DNA of 18,522 bases from NCBI GenBank assembly GCA_037903355.1, contig JBAJFE010000051.1, forward strand, positions 1 through 18,522, in the 5' to 3' direction. The position numbers and the translations under genes were made by a program. Under the pieces are notes generated by a model. It saw only the letters and a program-made list of their open reading frames with translations, was not told the origin of the DNA and searched no databases. Shown here piece after piece: positions 1-8,789 of this stretch. Positions within the stretch are counted from its first letter, which is position 1; the number at the start of each line of letters is the position of its first letter. This DNA comes from Trichuris trichiura (Eukaryota > Nematoda > Enoplea > Trichinellida > Trichuridae).

Positions 1-851
1 CCGGAATTGCATTCATCACTCTTTTAGAACGTATTTACATAGGAACCTCTCAACGTCGGCGAGGGCCAAATAAAATTTCTTTTTGGGGGATATTACAGCC
101 CATCCTAGACGGTATTAAATTAATTATGAAAACCACAAACAAATCTTACCAAACAAATACAATCTTATTCTCATGAATCCCAGTAATCAGATTCTGCCTA
201 TTCATAACCTTTTGGTCCGCAATCCCCTTCGCATATAAAATCATAAGTTTTAACTTAAGTGTATTATTCACACTTGTACTTTTTGGAATAATAGCATTTA
301 ATGTAATAATTACAAGCTGAGCATCCAATAACAAATTTGCCTTATTCGGAAGACTACGTACTATGACCCAAAGTATCTCCTACGAAATCACCCTTGCTTT
401 AATCATCTTAATAATATTCTGCGCAAAATCGTCACTATGGTTATACTCACCCTTTGAAGGTTATCATATAGTCGAAATCCTATTCTCTTGATTCTTTCTG
501 GTCCCTATAAGTTTTATGGCGCTAGCAGAATGCGGACGGACTCCTTTCGATCTACTTGAAGCTGAAAGAGAATTAGTCAGAGGCTATAATGTAGAGTACA
601 GCAGTGTTGAGTTCGCATTTCTATTCATAACAGAATATGGTATAATCATTTTACTTTCTATCCTATTTTCACTCATCATTGTCCCTCAAACCGTAAGACT
701 AACTTCCTTACTAATAATCACAAGAATTTTATTCTTACGATACACTCTCCCACGCCTCCGATATGATTTTCTAATATCCCTAATATGAAAATCACTTCTC
801 CCAGTAATAATCCTATGCTGGTTTGTCACTTTTAACTCAAGGTATACCTAG
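1..851 (+). CDS. nad1: NADH dehydrogenase subunit 1, 5'-truncated by window edge
   Basis: This is the 3' part of nad1, a membrane-arm subunit of respiratory complex I next to the quinone site. The sequence enters about 17 codons into the gene; in-frame codons begin at position 3. It is identical to the complete copy at 14178-15077, where the protein is described. It ends with TAG at 849-851, and the AT dinucleotide tract starts directly after it. The truncation is an effect of where the circle was opened, not a broken gene. Confidence 0.95.
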
Positions 852-1028
<177 letters not shown>

Positions 1029-1047
1029 GGGCCGAGAGGGCCCTCTC
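1029..1047. promoter_or_regulatory. GC-rich palindrome beside the AT tract
   Basis: GAGAGGGCCCTCTC at 1034-1047 is a perfect 14-nt palindrome. An overlapping alternative hairpin pairs GGGCC (1029-1033) with GGCCC (1039-1043) around the loop GAGAG. It is an island of G+C directly after the pure AT run and before the tRNA genes. A role in replication initiation or transcription termination is possible but is inference from structure and position. Confidence 0.5.
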
Positions 1048-1052
1048 CATAA

Positions 1053-1104
1053 AGAAAATACTAGGGTTGTTAGCTTGGAGCTAATATAATATATTATTAT
1101 TCTC
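1053..1104 (+). ncRNA. tRNA-like element with a Pro-type anticodon arm
   Basis: GTTAG (1069-1073) and CTAAT (1081-1085) close a seven-base loop CTTGGAG with anticodon TGG (1076-1078), which would read proline codons. The putative acceptor (AGAAAAT with TTATTCT) pairs at only five of seven positions, and no good D-arm is visible. A better trnP lies at 5410-5468 in the ancestral arthropod position. This may be a decayed duplicate or a chance hairpin beside the AT tract. Read on the minus strand the loop would carry CCA, which would not decode TGA, so trnW is unlikely. Confidence 0.3.
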
Positions 1105-1116
1105 TCTAATTGTCTA

Positions 1117-1177
1117 GAGTGAGTAGCTTAAAATTAAAGCGTAAACTTTTTAAGTTTAAGATGGTTTTCCTTACTTA
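1117..1177 (+). tRNA. trnK: tRNA-Lys (TTT)
   Basis: Acceptor GAGTGAG pairs with CTTACTT throughout, including two G-T pairs, and the discriminator is A. The D-arm is GCTT/AAGC. The anticodon arm is TAAAC-TTTTTAA-GTTTA with anticodon TTT. The T-arm is very short. It ends 2 nt before the 3' end of nad2 on the opposite strand. Ancestrally trnK lies between cox2 and trnD, so it has moved. Confidence 0.85.
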
Positions 1178-1179
1178 AG

Positions 1180-2076
1180 TTATAATAAGCAAGGCCACAA
1201 TGTGTATTGTATCAAGGTTAGCATGTAGGTGCGGAGAGCAGGTTTATTGGGGTATTTATTGAAGTTGTAAGTCGGGCTACAATAAGTGTTTCATACTATT
1301 CGGGTGTAAGGAAAAATGGTAAGAATGTTAATCAGCATAAGTGTCCACATGAGGAGCCTTATAGCTCTGACATATACGGCTATAGTAATAAATTTTAGAA
1401 AAAATACTGTTCTGGTTGGAATTCCGATGAGGATAATTATCATTCAGGTTAAATTAATATCATAAGTTCAGTGTTCTGAGTTTTTGATTTCTGTAAGGAT
1501 AAGATATATAACTCTTGTGTAAAAAAAGAAGTATAATAAAAAAGTATTTATATTACAGGTTGTTAATCATAGCCAGTTAGAGTGAATGCATGAAGAATAG
1601 AAAAGGATTAGAAAGTATGAAGTAGATAGCCAAAACCTTATTCTTCTTCACAGGAAACAAATAATGCACCATCAAAAAATGAGTATCCTTCTAATAATAC
1701 ATGTGGTGATAATTATAGGAATTAACTTATGCACTGTAGTAAATCATCACATAGTTTTTCATTGTATATTTTTTATAATTCATCCTACTCATCAGTGAAG
1801 TGGTGGTAATCCTATTTTAAAAGCTAAGATGCTTAGCAACCACTCATCTTTTGTTTTAAAGACTAATCATAGTAACACTAATATTATGGAGGACATTGAA
1901 AGTATTAGGTATATTTTAAATATTACGTCGTAAATAATTCTGTAAGTGGGCATAGTTAAAATAATTATAACTCAGGATCTTAGCTCAAGTATAGTTCACA
2001 TTGAAAGTCAATTCCTTATAGAAGTTCTTACAATGGCAATTCTTGCGTAAAACAGATATCACACGTGGTATGCTAT
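1180..2076 (-). CDS. nad2: NADH dehydrogenase subunit 2
   Basis: This is a proton-pumping antiporter-like subunit in the membrane arm of complex I. The 298-residue product starts at ATA (2074-2076) directly after the tRNA-Met discriminator base and ends with TAA at 1180-1182. It is very hydrophobic. The family hallmark FKMGLPPLHWW lies at residues 86-96, matching the usual K-(M/L)-G-x-x-P-(F/L)-H-x-W motif, with MLELSS near residue 30. The trnM-nad2 junction is ancestral for arthropods, but the pair is on the strand opposite cox1, the reverse of the usual arrangement. Tryptophan is unusually frequent around residues 94-115. The length is slightly below the common 320-340 residues. Confidence 0.9.
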
Positions 2077-2137
2077 AAGTAATAACTTTAAGTATTTTTG
2101 AGGTATGGGCCCAATAGCTTTTTTAGCTTATATTACT
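2077..2137 (-). tRNA. trnM: tRNA-Met (CAT)
   Basis: Acceptor AGTAATA pairs perfectly with TATTACT. The D-arm is AGCT/AGCT, and the anticodon arm is TTGGG-CCCATAC-CTCAA with anticodon CAT. The TTGGGCCCATACC segment is characteristic of arthropod mitochondrial trnM. It abuts nad2, and its 5' end overlaps the proposed 3' end of trnF by about 3 nt. Confidence 0.92.
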
Positions 2138-2189
2138 CTCGAGAATCTTATCTTCTTCAGAGATATGCTTGAGCTTAAGCTAGGAGAAA
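2135..2189 (-). tRNA. trnF: tRNA-Phe (GAA), reduced T-arm
   Basis: D-arm GCTT/AAGC and anticodon arm TATCT-CTGAAGA-AGATA (anticodon GAA) are both perfect. The acceptor (TTTCTCC with CGAGAGT) pairs at only five internal positions, and the T-arm is replaced by a short loop. The gene overlaps the nad5 stop on its 5' side by 10 nt and trnM on its 3' side by about 3 nt. The position directly downstream of nad5 is the ancestral arthropod site of trnF, which supports the call. Exact ends are uncertain. Confidence 0.75.
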
Positions 2190-3760
2190 TATAGGAAACT
2201 TATAGTGAGTATGAGTAGAGTGGTACCTAATAGTCACAAAATTAAAGATGAGTTATTAAAGGAAAATATATTTAGATTGAAAGACATGTTAATGAGTTTC
2301 ATTTGATTAAAAACAAGATTTTTGATACTTAAGGGTAATCTATTTAACAGGCTGTACAACGTGTCATTATTGTTTATTGCTTGTATGCAAACTCACTGGT
2401 AAAAAAAGGTTAATATAATTAGAGGTGTGACTAATATAAAGTTTTTGTTATCTATTCATGTCATGTTAATAGGTAATGAATAGTTAGATATAAAAATTCA
2501 TCCATTAAGTAATGCCAAGGGCAAAAGTAAAATATTTGTGTACAATGATGGATAAAGTATTTTGGAGCTAGTAATATTGTTATTATACGAACGAAATAGT
2601 AAGTAAGATAGTCGAACAGAATAAGCAAAGGATATGAAGACTATTAAATCAATGAGCAGGGTTATGGATTCTTCTTTTATAGAAAATAATAAATTGTATT
2701 CTTTTGAATAGTATGAAGAAGTAAATGTTACGCCACACATAATTAGTAAGCAAACAATACTAATAACAAGGATAGAAAATAGGGATCTATTAGTATGTAG
2801 TAAACGAGAATCTTGATTTCCAAACATAAAAATAATGAAAATACCAATCCTTATAAATAATAATGCTTTAACTAAAGCATGATTGATAATATGCATAAGT
2901 ATTAATTCTTTTAAATTGGTGCAAATTATAAATATTACCAAAGCGATTTGAGATATTGTTGAGTATGCAAGAATTTTTTTGAGATCTTTTTCATAGAGTG
3001 CTATAAATCTAGAGTACAAGCTAGTCAGATACCCTGTAATACATAGTCAACCTATATATGGTAAAAAATATAATAAATTAAGTTTAATGCAAAGGATTGT
3101 GCCTGCAACTACTAAAGTGGATGAGTGAACTAAAGAACTGACTGGAGTTGGTGCTGCTATAGCGATAGGAAGTCAACTGTGTAAAGGAATCTGAGCTCTT
3201 TTTGCGAGAGCAGCAATTCCTGTTAGCATTAAAAGATAGGAAGTTATCCTTGTGTTATTAAATTCTCATTGTATGCTTTGGGTAAAAGTTAATATGCAAA
3301 TGAGTAAACAAAAGTCTCCAATTCGATTTAACAAAATAGTCGAAATAGCCGAATTATTTGCTTTTCAATTATTATAGAATATAATTAAAAGATATCTTGA
3401 GACACCAAGCCCTTCCCAGCCAATCCATGTAATTCAACAGGAGTCGCTGCTATTTATGATGATTATTCTAGCTACGAAAATTACTATTAATATTATGAAT
3501 CGAGGAATAGGTAAATCATTGTTTATGTAAAAAAAAGAAAAGTATATAATGAAGACTGACAATAAGACAACAACTAAGCTGAAATATACTATTAGTTTAG
3601 ATAACTCACATAGGGACATCCCCACAATAAAATTATCAATGCCTATGGTGAGAAAAGAAATCCTACCTTTTAATATAAATAGTATTAATGAAATACATAG
3701 TAAAACGGATAGACATATCGCTACTGCAATAATTATTACTAATAATTTTGAAACCACAAT
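2180..3760 (-). CDS. nad5: NADH dehydrogenase subunit 5
   Basis: The largest antiporter-like proton-pumping subunit of complex I, at the distal end of the membrane arm. One frame, open only if TGA is Trp, runs from ATT at 3758-3760 (or GTG at 3755-3757) to TAG at 2180-2182, about 526 residues. Hallmarks are WEGLGVSSYLLI near residue 110, then [17 protein letters not shown] near residue 200, and [11 protein letters not shown] in the following helices. An upstream in-frame TAG at 3779-3781 limits the start. The C-terminus is shorter than the usual 560-580 residues and its last codons overlap trnF, so the transcript may instead end at an incomplete stop completed by polyadenylation. It lies between trnR upstream and trnF downstream. 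Confidence 0.93.
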
Positions 3761-3789
3761 TCAACGTTTTGATTTAAACTATAGTAATG

Positions 3790-3853
3790 GGTATCTTGGC
3801 ACTTAGCCTATATTTAGGTCGAAACTAAAGTTGAAATTTTTCAATTAAGATAT
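3790..3853 (-). tRNA. trnR: tRNA-Arg (TCG)
   Basis: A complete cloverleaf. Acceptor ATATCTT/AAGATAC pairs at six of seven positions. The D-arm is TTGA/TCAA, the anticodon arm TTTAG-TTTCGAC-CTAAA (anticodon TCG), and the T-arm GGC-TAAGT-GCC. It lies between nad5 and nad4, the slot that normally holds trnH in arthropods. Confidence 0.92.
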
Positions 3854-3856
3854 ATA

Positions 3857-5092
3857 TTATAGTAAAATTATAGGGTTACTTCACGTTAATAAAGTGGCTA
3901 AGGGAAGGTATGTGAGTAAAAGCAAATCCCTAAAGGATACAATTATATTGTCATTGAAATTGTTCATATTTCTATTTATATTACACATTATTCAGACTGG
4001 ATAATATAGTAAGAAAAAAAACATACTTAAACAAATTATAAAGTTTCAAAATCACACTAAATGCGAAGTAATAAATAAGGTAATTTCTCTTATTATACCA
4101 AGAGAAGGTGGTGTACCAGTGTTTAGAAATAAAATAATTATGCTTCAGTATCATAAGACTGAACATGTTGTTATTACGTTATTTTGTTTATACAAAAGTC
4201 GAGATGTGCTAGTGTAAGAAAGTATTCCCACTAAAAAGAACAATGAGTTTCTAATAACTCCGTGAGAAATTATTAGGAAAATCGATCTATTTTCAAAATG
4301 AACATAATCTATTACAAGTAAAGCAAGAAGTATTGTTATGTGAGTTACTCTGCTGTAGGCTACAAACTTTTTTAAATCGGTTTGTAATAAACACAAAGTG
4401 CTTGATATTAGAATTAAAATCAAGATGAGACTGATTCTAATCTTATCAGCAAAAAACTCATAAAGAAAGTATACTTTTAGTATGCCGTACCCTCCTACTT
4501 TTAATAGAATTCTAGCTAAGATTATTCTGCCAAGGACAGGAGCTTCTACATGGGCTTTAGGCAATCAGAGATGAAGTAGAAAAATTGGAATTTTGATAAA
4601 GAAAGGCAGTATTAGCAAGATTCAGATAAATGGTTCAATTTCAAGAAATTGTCAATTAAACGAATTATGAAAATTTACGGTCAGGAGAATAATAATTATT
4701 AGTGGGAAAGAAAAGAGAAGGGTATAGACTAGTAAATAATTACTTGCTATTAAACGCTCGGGTTGATTACCTCAACCGAGGATAATCAAAAAAATAGGCA
4801 AAATTGATATTTCAAATATAATATAAAATATAAAAATGTTATCTGTAGAAAAAAAAATAGCTAATAATGGAAAATATAATATCACCATTGTTTGATATAA
4901 TTTTTTTTCCTTAATTAAATGAATAGAATAAGAAATAAATAATCATATTGTTAACATAATTATTGTATAAGATAAGCATTCAGTTAAATTAATGATATTT
5001 CTAACTCTCCCTAGATATCCAATAGTTACTCATATGACAGATATAATACTAAAAGTTAAAGGAGCTTTGTCAAGCATAAAAAATTTGGTCAT
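3857..5092 (-). CDS. nad4: NADH dehydrogenase subunit 4
   Basis: An antiporter-like proton-pumping subunit of complex I. The frame runs from ATG at 5090-5092 (ATA at 5093-5095 is an alternative) to TAA at 3857-3859, 411 residues. Key segments are LGWGNQPERLMASNYLL near residue 105, WLPKAHVEAPVLG near 175, QTDLKKFVAYS around residue 237 and LNTGTPPSLGMMSE near residue 325, all typical of ND4. It is somewhat shorter than the usual 440-450 residues. nad4L ends 4 nt upstream on the same strand; in many arthropods the two overlap by 7 nt, here they do not. The coding strand is G+T-rich, as is usual for genes on this strand. Confidence 0.94.
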
Positions 5093-5099
5093 TATTAAG

Positions 5100-5360
5100 T
5101 TAAATAAGATTAATACTTTTGTCCCTGCCTAGCTGTCGCATGGTCATCAATAGTAACAACATACCAAATACCCTATGGATTACAGTAACAGCTATAAACC
5201 ACAAAGTTTGACTCCACATAATTTGTCATCTTGTAACAATAATAGAAAGAGTAATTAACTCCAAGCAAATAAATATGGTTAATAAATGCTTTGAATTGAA
5301 TAATATTTTTATAAGTGCTACTGTAAACAATAATAAGTTAGCATTAATTATTTGCTCTAT
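5100..5360 (-). CDS. nad4L: NADH dehydrogenase subunit 4L
   Basis: A small membrane subunit of complex I related to bacterial NuoK. The 86-residue frame starts at ATA (5358-5360) and ends with TAA (5100-5102). The segment KHLLTMFICLELITLSI carries the conserved membrane-embedded Glu after a Leu-rich stretch, and the end MTMRQLGSDKS matches the family's R-x-x-G-x-D C-terminus. Its start is 1 nt from trnT on the opposite strand, so there is no room for a separate promoter at this divergent boundary. It precedes nad4, with which it is presumably co-transcribed. Confidence 0.9.
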
Positions 5361-5361
5361 A

Positions 5362-5410
5362 GTTTATTAATAAAATATGGATTTTGTAAATCTAAGATGG
5401 AAAAGCAAAT
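5362..5410 (+). tRNA. trnT: tRNA-Thr (TGT), arm-poor
   Basis: Anticodon arm TGGAT-TTTGTAA-ATCTA with anticodon TGT (5385-5387). The acceptor GTTTATT/AGCAAAT pairs at six of seven positions. D- and T-arms are too short to form normal stems. The position between nad4L and trnP, on the strand opposite nad4L, is the conserved arthropod location, which supports the call. The discriminator would overlap trnP. Confidence 0.78.
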
Positions 5411-5468
5411 CAGACTATGTTTTTGAATCTCCAAATTTCATGTTTTATAAATTATAAACTATTGTCTG
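5410..5468 (-). tRNA. trnP: tRNA-Pro (TGG)
   Basis: Acceptor CAGACAA/TAGTCTG has one mismatch, the D-arm is GTTT/AAAC, and the anticodon loop is TTTGGAG (anticodon TGG at 5431-5433). The anticodon stem TGAAA/ATTCA has an A-A mismatch next to the loop. The trnT(+)-trnP(-)-nad6(+) arrangement is conserved across arthropods. This is the preferred trnP over the tRNA-like element at 1053-1104. Confidence 0.85.
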
Positions 5469-5469
5469 T

Positions 5470-5937
5470 ATTTTAAAATTAGTGTGTACACTATTAAGAT
5501 TATGATTTCTATATATTGTTCACCCTTTATGGCTAAGGTTGATAGTTTTTCTAGCAAGTATTAGCATGGCTTTGTTAAAATTTTTTCAAGTATTTGAGTT
5601 TGGTATATTTTCTTATTTATTCGTTATAGTATATAGAGGTGGGTTATTACTACTATTGGTTTATATATCTGCTCTTGTACCTAATTCAAATTTAAGAGGA
5701 AATATTATTTTTAGGTTATTAATTTTTAGTAGAATTTTATTCTTTTCTATATATATGGTAAAAGAAAATTTCAACCAAAGACAAAATTCAATATTTTTTT
5801 TTCAAAAATCTTTAGGAATAAATTATTTTATTACTTACAAAGATTTAATATACAGGTTAATTTGAATTCTTTTATTATCCTTTAGGCTAATTTCATTGTT
5901 AATAAGCTTATTAAAATATCCTATACGCTCCTTATAA
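5470..5937 (+). CDS. nad6: NADH dehydrogenase subunit 6
   Basis: A small, fast-evolving membrane subunit of complex I (NuoJ type). The 155-residue frame starts at ATT (5470-5472), 1 nt after trnP, and ends with TAA at 5935-5937. The segment FLYIVHPLWLSL at about residues 12-23 corresponds to the usual HPL(W/M)xxL. SYLFVIVYSGGLLLLLVYIS, around residues 45-65, is the typical ND6 GG-x-L-V-x-Y-V core. TTG at 5539 would be a later start but would lose the conserved N-terminal helix. It is followed after 6 nt by cob, as in ancestral arthropods. Codons are T-rich. Confidence 0.88.
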
Positions 5938-5943
5938 GTTTTA

Positions 5944-7050
5944 ATGAAAAAATCATTTTACACTTTAGGGTTAATTCAAGTGCTTGAACTTCCGACTCCA
6001 TGAAATATTTCTTTTATATGAAACTTAGGAAGGTTTTTAGGTTTAGTCTTTGGACTACAATTACTATCTGGCTTATTATTGGTATTTTATTATGTTCCTA
6101 GAGAAAGGGAAGCATTTGATAGAGTTATTTTTATTATACGAGAAGTAAAGTACGGTTTTTTCTTACGTTTAATTCATTTAAACGGAGCTTCATTAATCTT
6201 TATCCTTATATATATACATATAGCGAAGGCCCTGTTAAATTGTTCGTTTAATTTAGTTACCAGATGATTAACTGGAAATGTAATTTTATTATTAACAATT
6301 CTTGTTGCATTTATAGGCTATGTATTGCCCTGAGGCAATATAGGATTTTGAGCTGCGACCGTTATTACATCTTTTTTATCAGCTGTTCCGATTTTAGGGG
6401 AAATTGCCTTAAAATGAATTTGAGGGGGCTTTAGTATTAGGGGACGAACTTTACAATTTTTTTTTACATTTCATTATCTTATGCCTTTTTTAATCATAGG
6501 GATTGCTGTCATTCACATTCTTCTCCTTCATCTTAATGGTAGATCTAATCCTCTTGGGTCTCATTCTCCATTAACAAAAGTTAAATTTTATCCCTTTTTT
6601 ACTTCTAAAGACTTACTTAATCTTTGTCCGTTTATTTTATTTTTTTTTCTCACTATGATAAACCCTTATTGAAGTAGGGACCCAGAAAATTTTTCATACG
6701 CTGACCGCATGGCTTCTCCATTGAATATTCAACCTGAATGATATTTTCTGCCTTTTTATGCCCTTCTTCGCAGAAGAAATAATAAATTGGGAGGATTGAT
6801 GCTCATAGTGGCAGGAATCTTGATATTTTGATTTTTACCCTCCTATATAAATCAAGACTTAAAAAACTTCTTTTTTTATCTTATACTTCTTTGAGTTTTA
6901 TTTTTCTCCACTCTTATGTTAGGTTGAATCGCTTCTTGGAATGCTGACGCATTCATATCCAATTGATTGTTTACTTTTACTATAACTTATTTTATGGTGT
7001 GGTTTATTATCTGGTTAAGATCCTCGGTAATCTATATTTTATACAACTAG
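5944..7050 (+). CDS. cob: Cytochrome b
   Basis: The haem-bearing core of complex III, carrying electrons from ubiquinol to both the Rieske centre and the Qi site. It runs from ATG to TAG, 368 residues. All four haem ligands are visible with the correct 14-residue spacing: His78 and His92 in LIHLNGASLIF...MHMAK, His177 and His191 in FTFHYLMPF...VIHILLLHLNGS. The Qo-site region has PEWYFLPFYALLRS, a variant of the usual PEWYFL-F/A-YAILR. The N-terminus is slightly short. The TAG stop shares two bases (7049-7050) with trnS1. Confidence 0.97.
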
Positions 7051-7101
7051 AAAAGATCGTTAAGCTTCTAACTTAATCTATTGGTTTCTCCCACTTTTCT
7101 T
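7049..7101 (+). tRNA. trnS1: tRNA-Ser1 (TCT, AGN codons), no D-arm
   Basis: Acceptor AGAAAAG/CTTTTCT is perfect. The anticodon arm is TTAAG-CTTCTAA-CTTAA with anticodon TCT. Only four bases (ATCG) replace the D-arm, as is usual for this tRNA in animals; a small T-arm TGG/CCA follows. A TCT anticodon, rather than the common GCT, fits use of all AGN codons as serine. It replaces the trnS2 that normally follows cob in arthropods and overlaps the cob stop by 2 nt. Confidence 0.9.
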
Positions 7102-7797
7102 ATAACAAGTATCCTTTAGCTTTAAATTTGACACTCAAATTCTTGATATACATATTTACAAGATAAATCTATGCAATAAATAATTACATGGCCGAATGTC
7201 ACAGAGGTAAATTAATGTGCCAGCTACCGCGGTTATACATTAGCTAGCCAATTTCTATTCTATTGTTTTTGAATATCTTCAAATTGAACTATTATACATT
7301 TGCTTAGTGAAATCCATCCATTTGTTAATATATGCCTATTCAACAAATAAATTTAGCAGTAAAACTAGGATTAGATACCCTATTATTCTAAATTTTAAAA
7401 ATTAAGAAGTAAAATAAACCCCAAACTTAATTAGGACGGCGGTAGAATTTTATTAGAGGAGGTTGTTCTTTAATCGATAGCCCTCGTTTATTCCTTTTTC
7501 TTCATTATGTATATCGCCGTTGAAATTCAACTTAAGATTGAATTAATTTATTTATAATTATATGTCAACAGGTCTAGATACAAATAATGTAAAAGTATGA
7601 AATGACCTACAAAATACAAATAACTTTAATGGTATTAATGTACAATCATTACAAACGGTTACCAAAGGATTTAAAAGTAATGTTAATTAATTATTATAGC
7701 ATAATGAACCATGCCTATTCTATGCACATATCGCCCGTCACCCTCCTTGGAGGTAAGTCGTAACAAAGTAGATTCTTCGGAAGAAGAATCTAGTCAA
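7102..7797 (+). rRNA. rrnS: Small subunit ribosomal RNA (12S)
   Basis: Recognised by universal small-subunit segments in order: a CCTTTAGC start region at about 7112, the 530-loop GTGCCAGCTACCGCGG at 7217-7232, AAACTAGGATTAGATACCC at 7362-7380, ATCGCCCGTCACCCTC near 7730, and AAGTCGTAACAAAGTA at 7755-7770. The last is followed by the 3' minor helix AGATTCTTC-GGAA-GAAGAATCT. The ends are set by trnS1 and trnV and are approximate. At about 700 nt it is compact. It lies on the cox1 strand, opposite to the ancestral arthropod orientation. Confidence 0.95.
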
Positions 7798-7854
7798 TAG
7801 GAAATAATATAAATTAGAGTATACTTTACTTACGATAAAGATGTATCATCCTAA
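7798..7854 (+). tRNA. trnV: tRNA-Val (TAC)
   Basis: The anticodon arm CTTTA-CTTACGA-TAAAG is perfect, with TAC at 7831-7833. The proposed acceptor TAGGAAA/CATCCTA pairs at five of seven positions, and a small ATG-TAT-CAT hairpin may be the T-arm. The placement between the two rRNAs is conserved in arthropods, which supports the call. The ends are uncertain. Confidence 0.8.
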
Positions 7855-8789
7855 AATAAACTATAAATGTCAATTTTATTCCTTTTGCATAAGGATTAAT
7901 TAACAATAAGAAAGTTTTCTACTAAAGAAAGCTCCCCAACTAAAATAACAAAATCTATATGTTAAATGGATCTCAAATATAATTTTAAGTAATATGCAAT
8001 TACGGTAGCTGATAACTTTTTAATTTTAGTGTTAAGGACAATCTTATCCAAGTTTATAATAATTAATAATTGAGTTTTAGGATTAGAAGTAACCAAACCA
8101 CTAATTTGTAACAAAACACTACTATGACACATAACTACTATTACTTCAGGTTTAAATTTGAATAAACATAAACTCAAAAGAAAAATAATTATGTGAGTAA
8201 GACTAATTAAATAAAATTCTAATTAAAATTCGGCACATAGTATACTACTGTTTAATAAAAACATTGCAATATTGATATATTGTAAATTTCCTGCCCAATG
8301 ATAAATTAAATGGCCGCAGTAATCTGACTGTGCAAAGGTAGCGTAATCATTTGTTTAATAATTTTAAACTAGAATGAAAGGAACAAAGTATACTAACTGT
8401 TAATTAAAATTTAACATAAATCTTTGGCTGAGTGCAAAAACTTAGAATAAAAATATAAACGAGAAGACCCTGGGAATTTTAATATTTTTATTGGGATAAT
8501 ATAAAACCATACTTAGCTAAGCAACAAATAACATTAATAAAAAGAAATTACCCCAGGGATAACAGCACAATAGTCATTAAGAGACCTAATCTCAGTGATT
8601 GATTATGACCTCGATGTTGAATCATTTGTACATATAGTTTGCAGAAGAATTTTATTCTCGTCTGTTCGACGATAGACATTACGTGATTTGAGTTTAAACC
8701 GTTGTAAAACAGGTTGGATTCTCTTTTATTTTTTTATATTTGATCTAGACTTAGTACGAAAGGATCAGTATAGACAATTGTACCAATTG
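7855..8789 (+). rRNA. rrnL: Large subunit ribosomal RNA (16S)
   Basis: The 3' half holds the classic domain IV-VI sequences: GGCCGCAGTAATCTGACTG near 8312, TGCAAAGGTAGCGTAATCAT at about 8331-8350, GAGAAGACCCTG near 8461, ACCCCAGGGATAACAGC near 8551, GACCTCGATGTTGAATC near 8610, GTCTGTTCGAC near 8660, and the sarcin-ricin-type GTACGAAAGGATCAG near 8755. The 5' half (7855 to about 8290) is A+T-rich with no obvious motif. The span is about 935 nt, well below the usual 1.2-1.3 kb of arthropods, and few bases separate the GAGAAGACCC and ACCCCAGGG segments. The 3' boundary with atp6 is inferred. Confidence 0.95.

Noticed and set aside
3549..3806. Plus-strand 85-codon frame (and its copy at 17903-18160)
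   Set aside because: It is antisense to nad5, has no recognisable domain and crosses into trnR.
7115..7145. Possible minus-strand trnH (AATTT-GAGTGTC-AAATT, GTG in the loop)
   Set aside because: Position 33 of the loop would be A instead of the near-universal T, no acceptor pairs well, and the sequence fits the 5' domain of rrnS.
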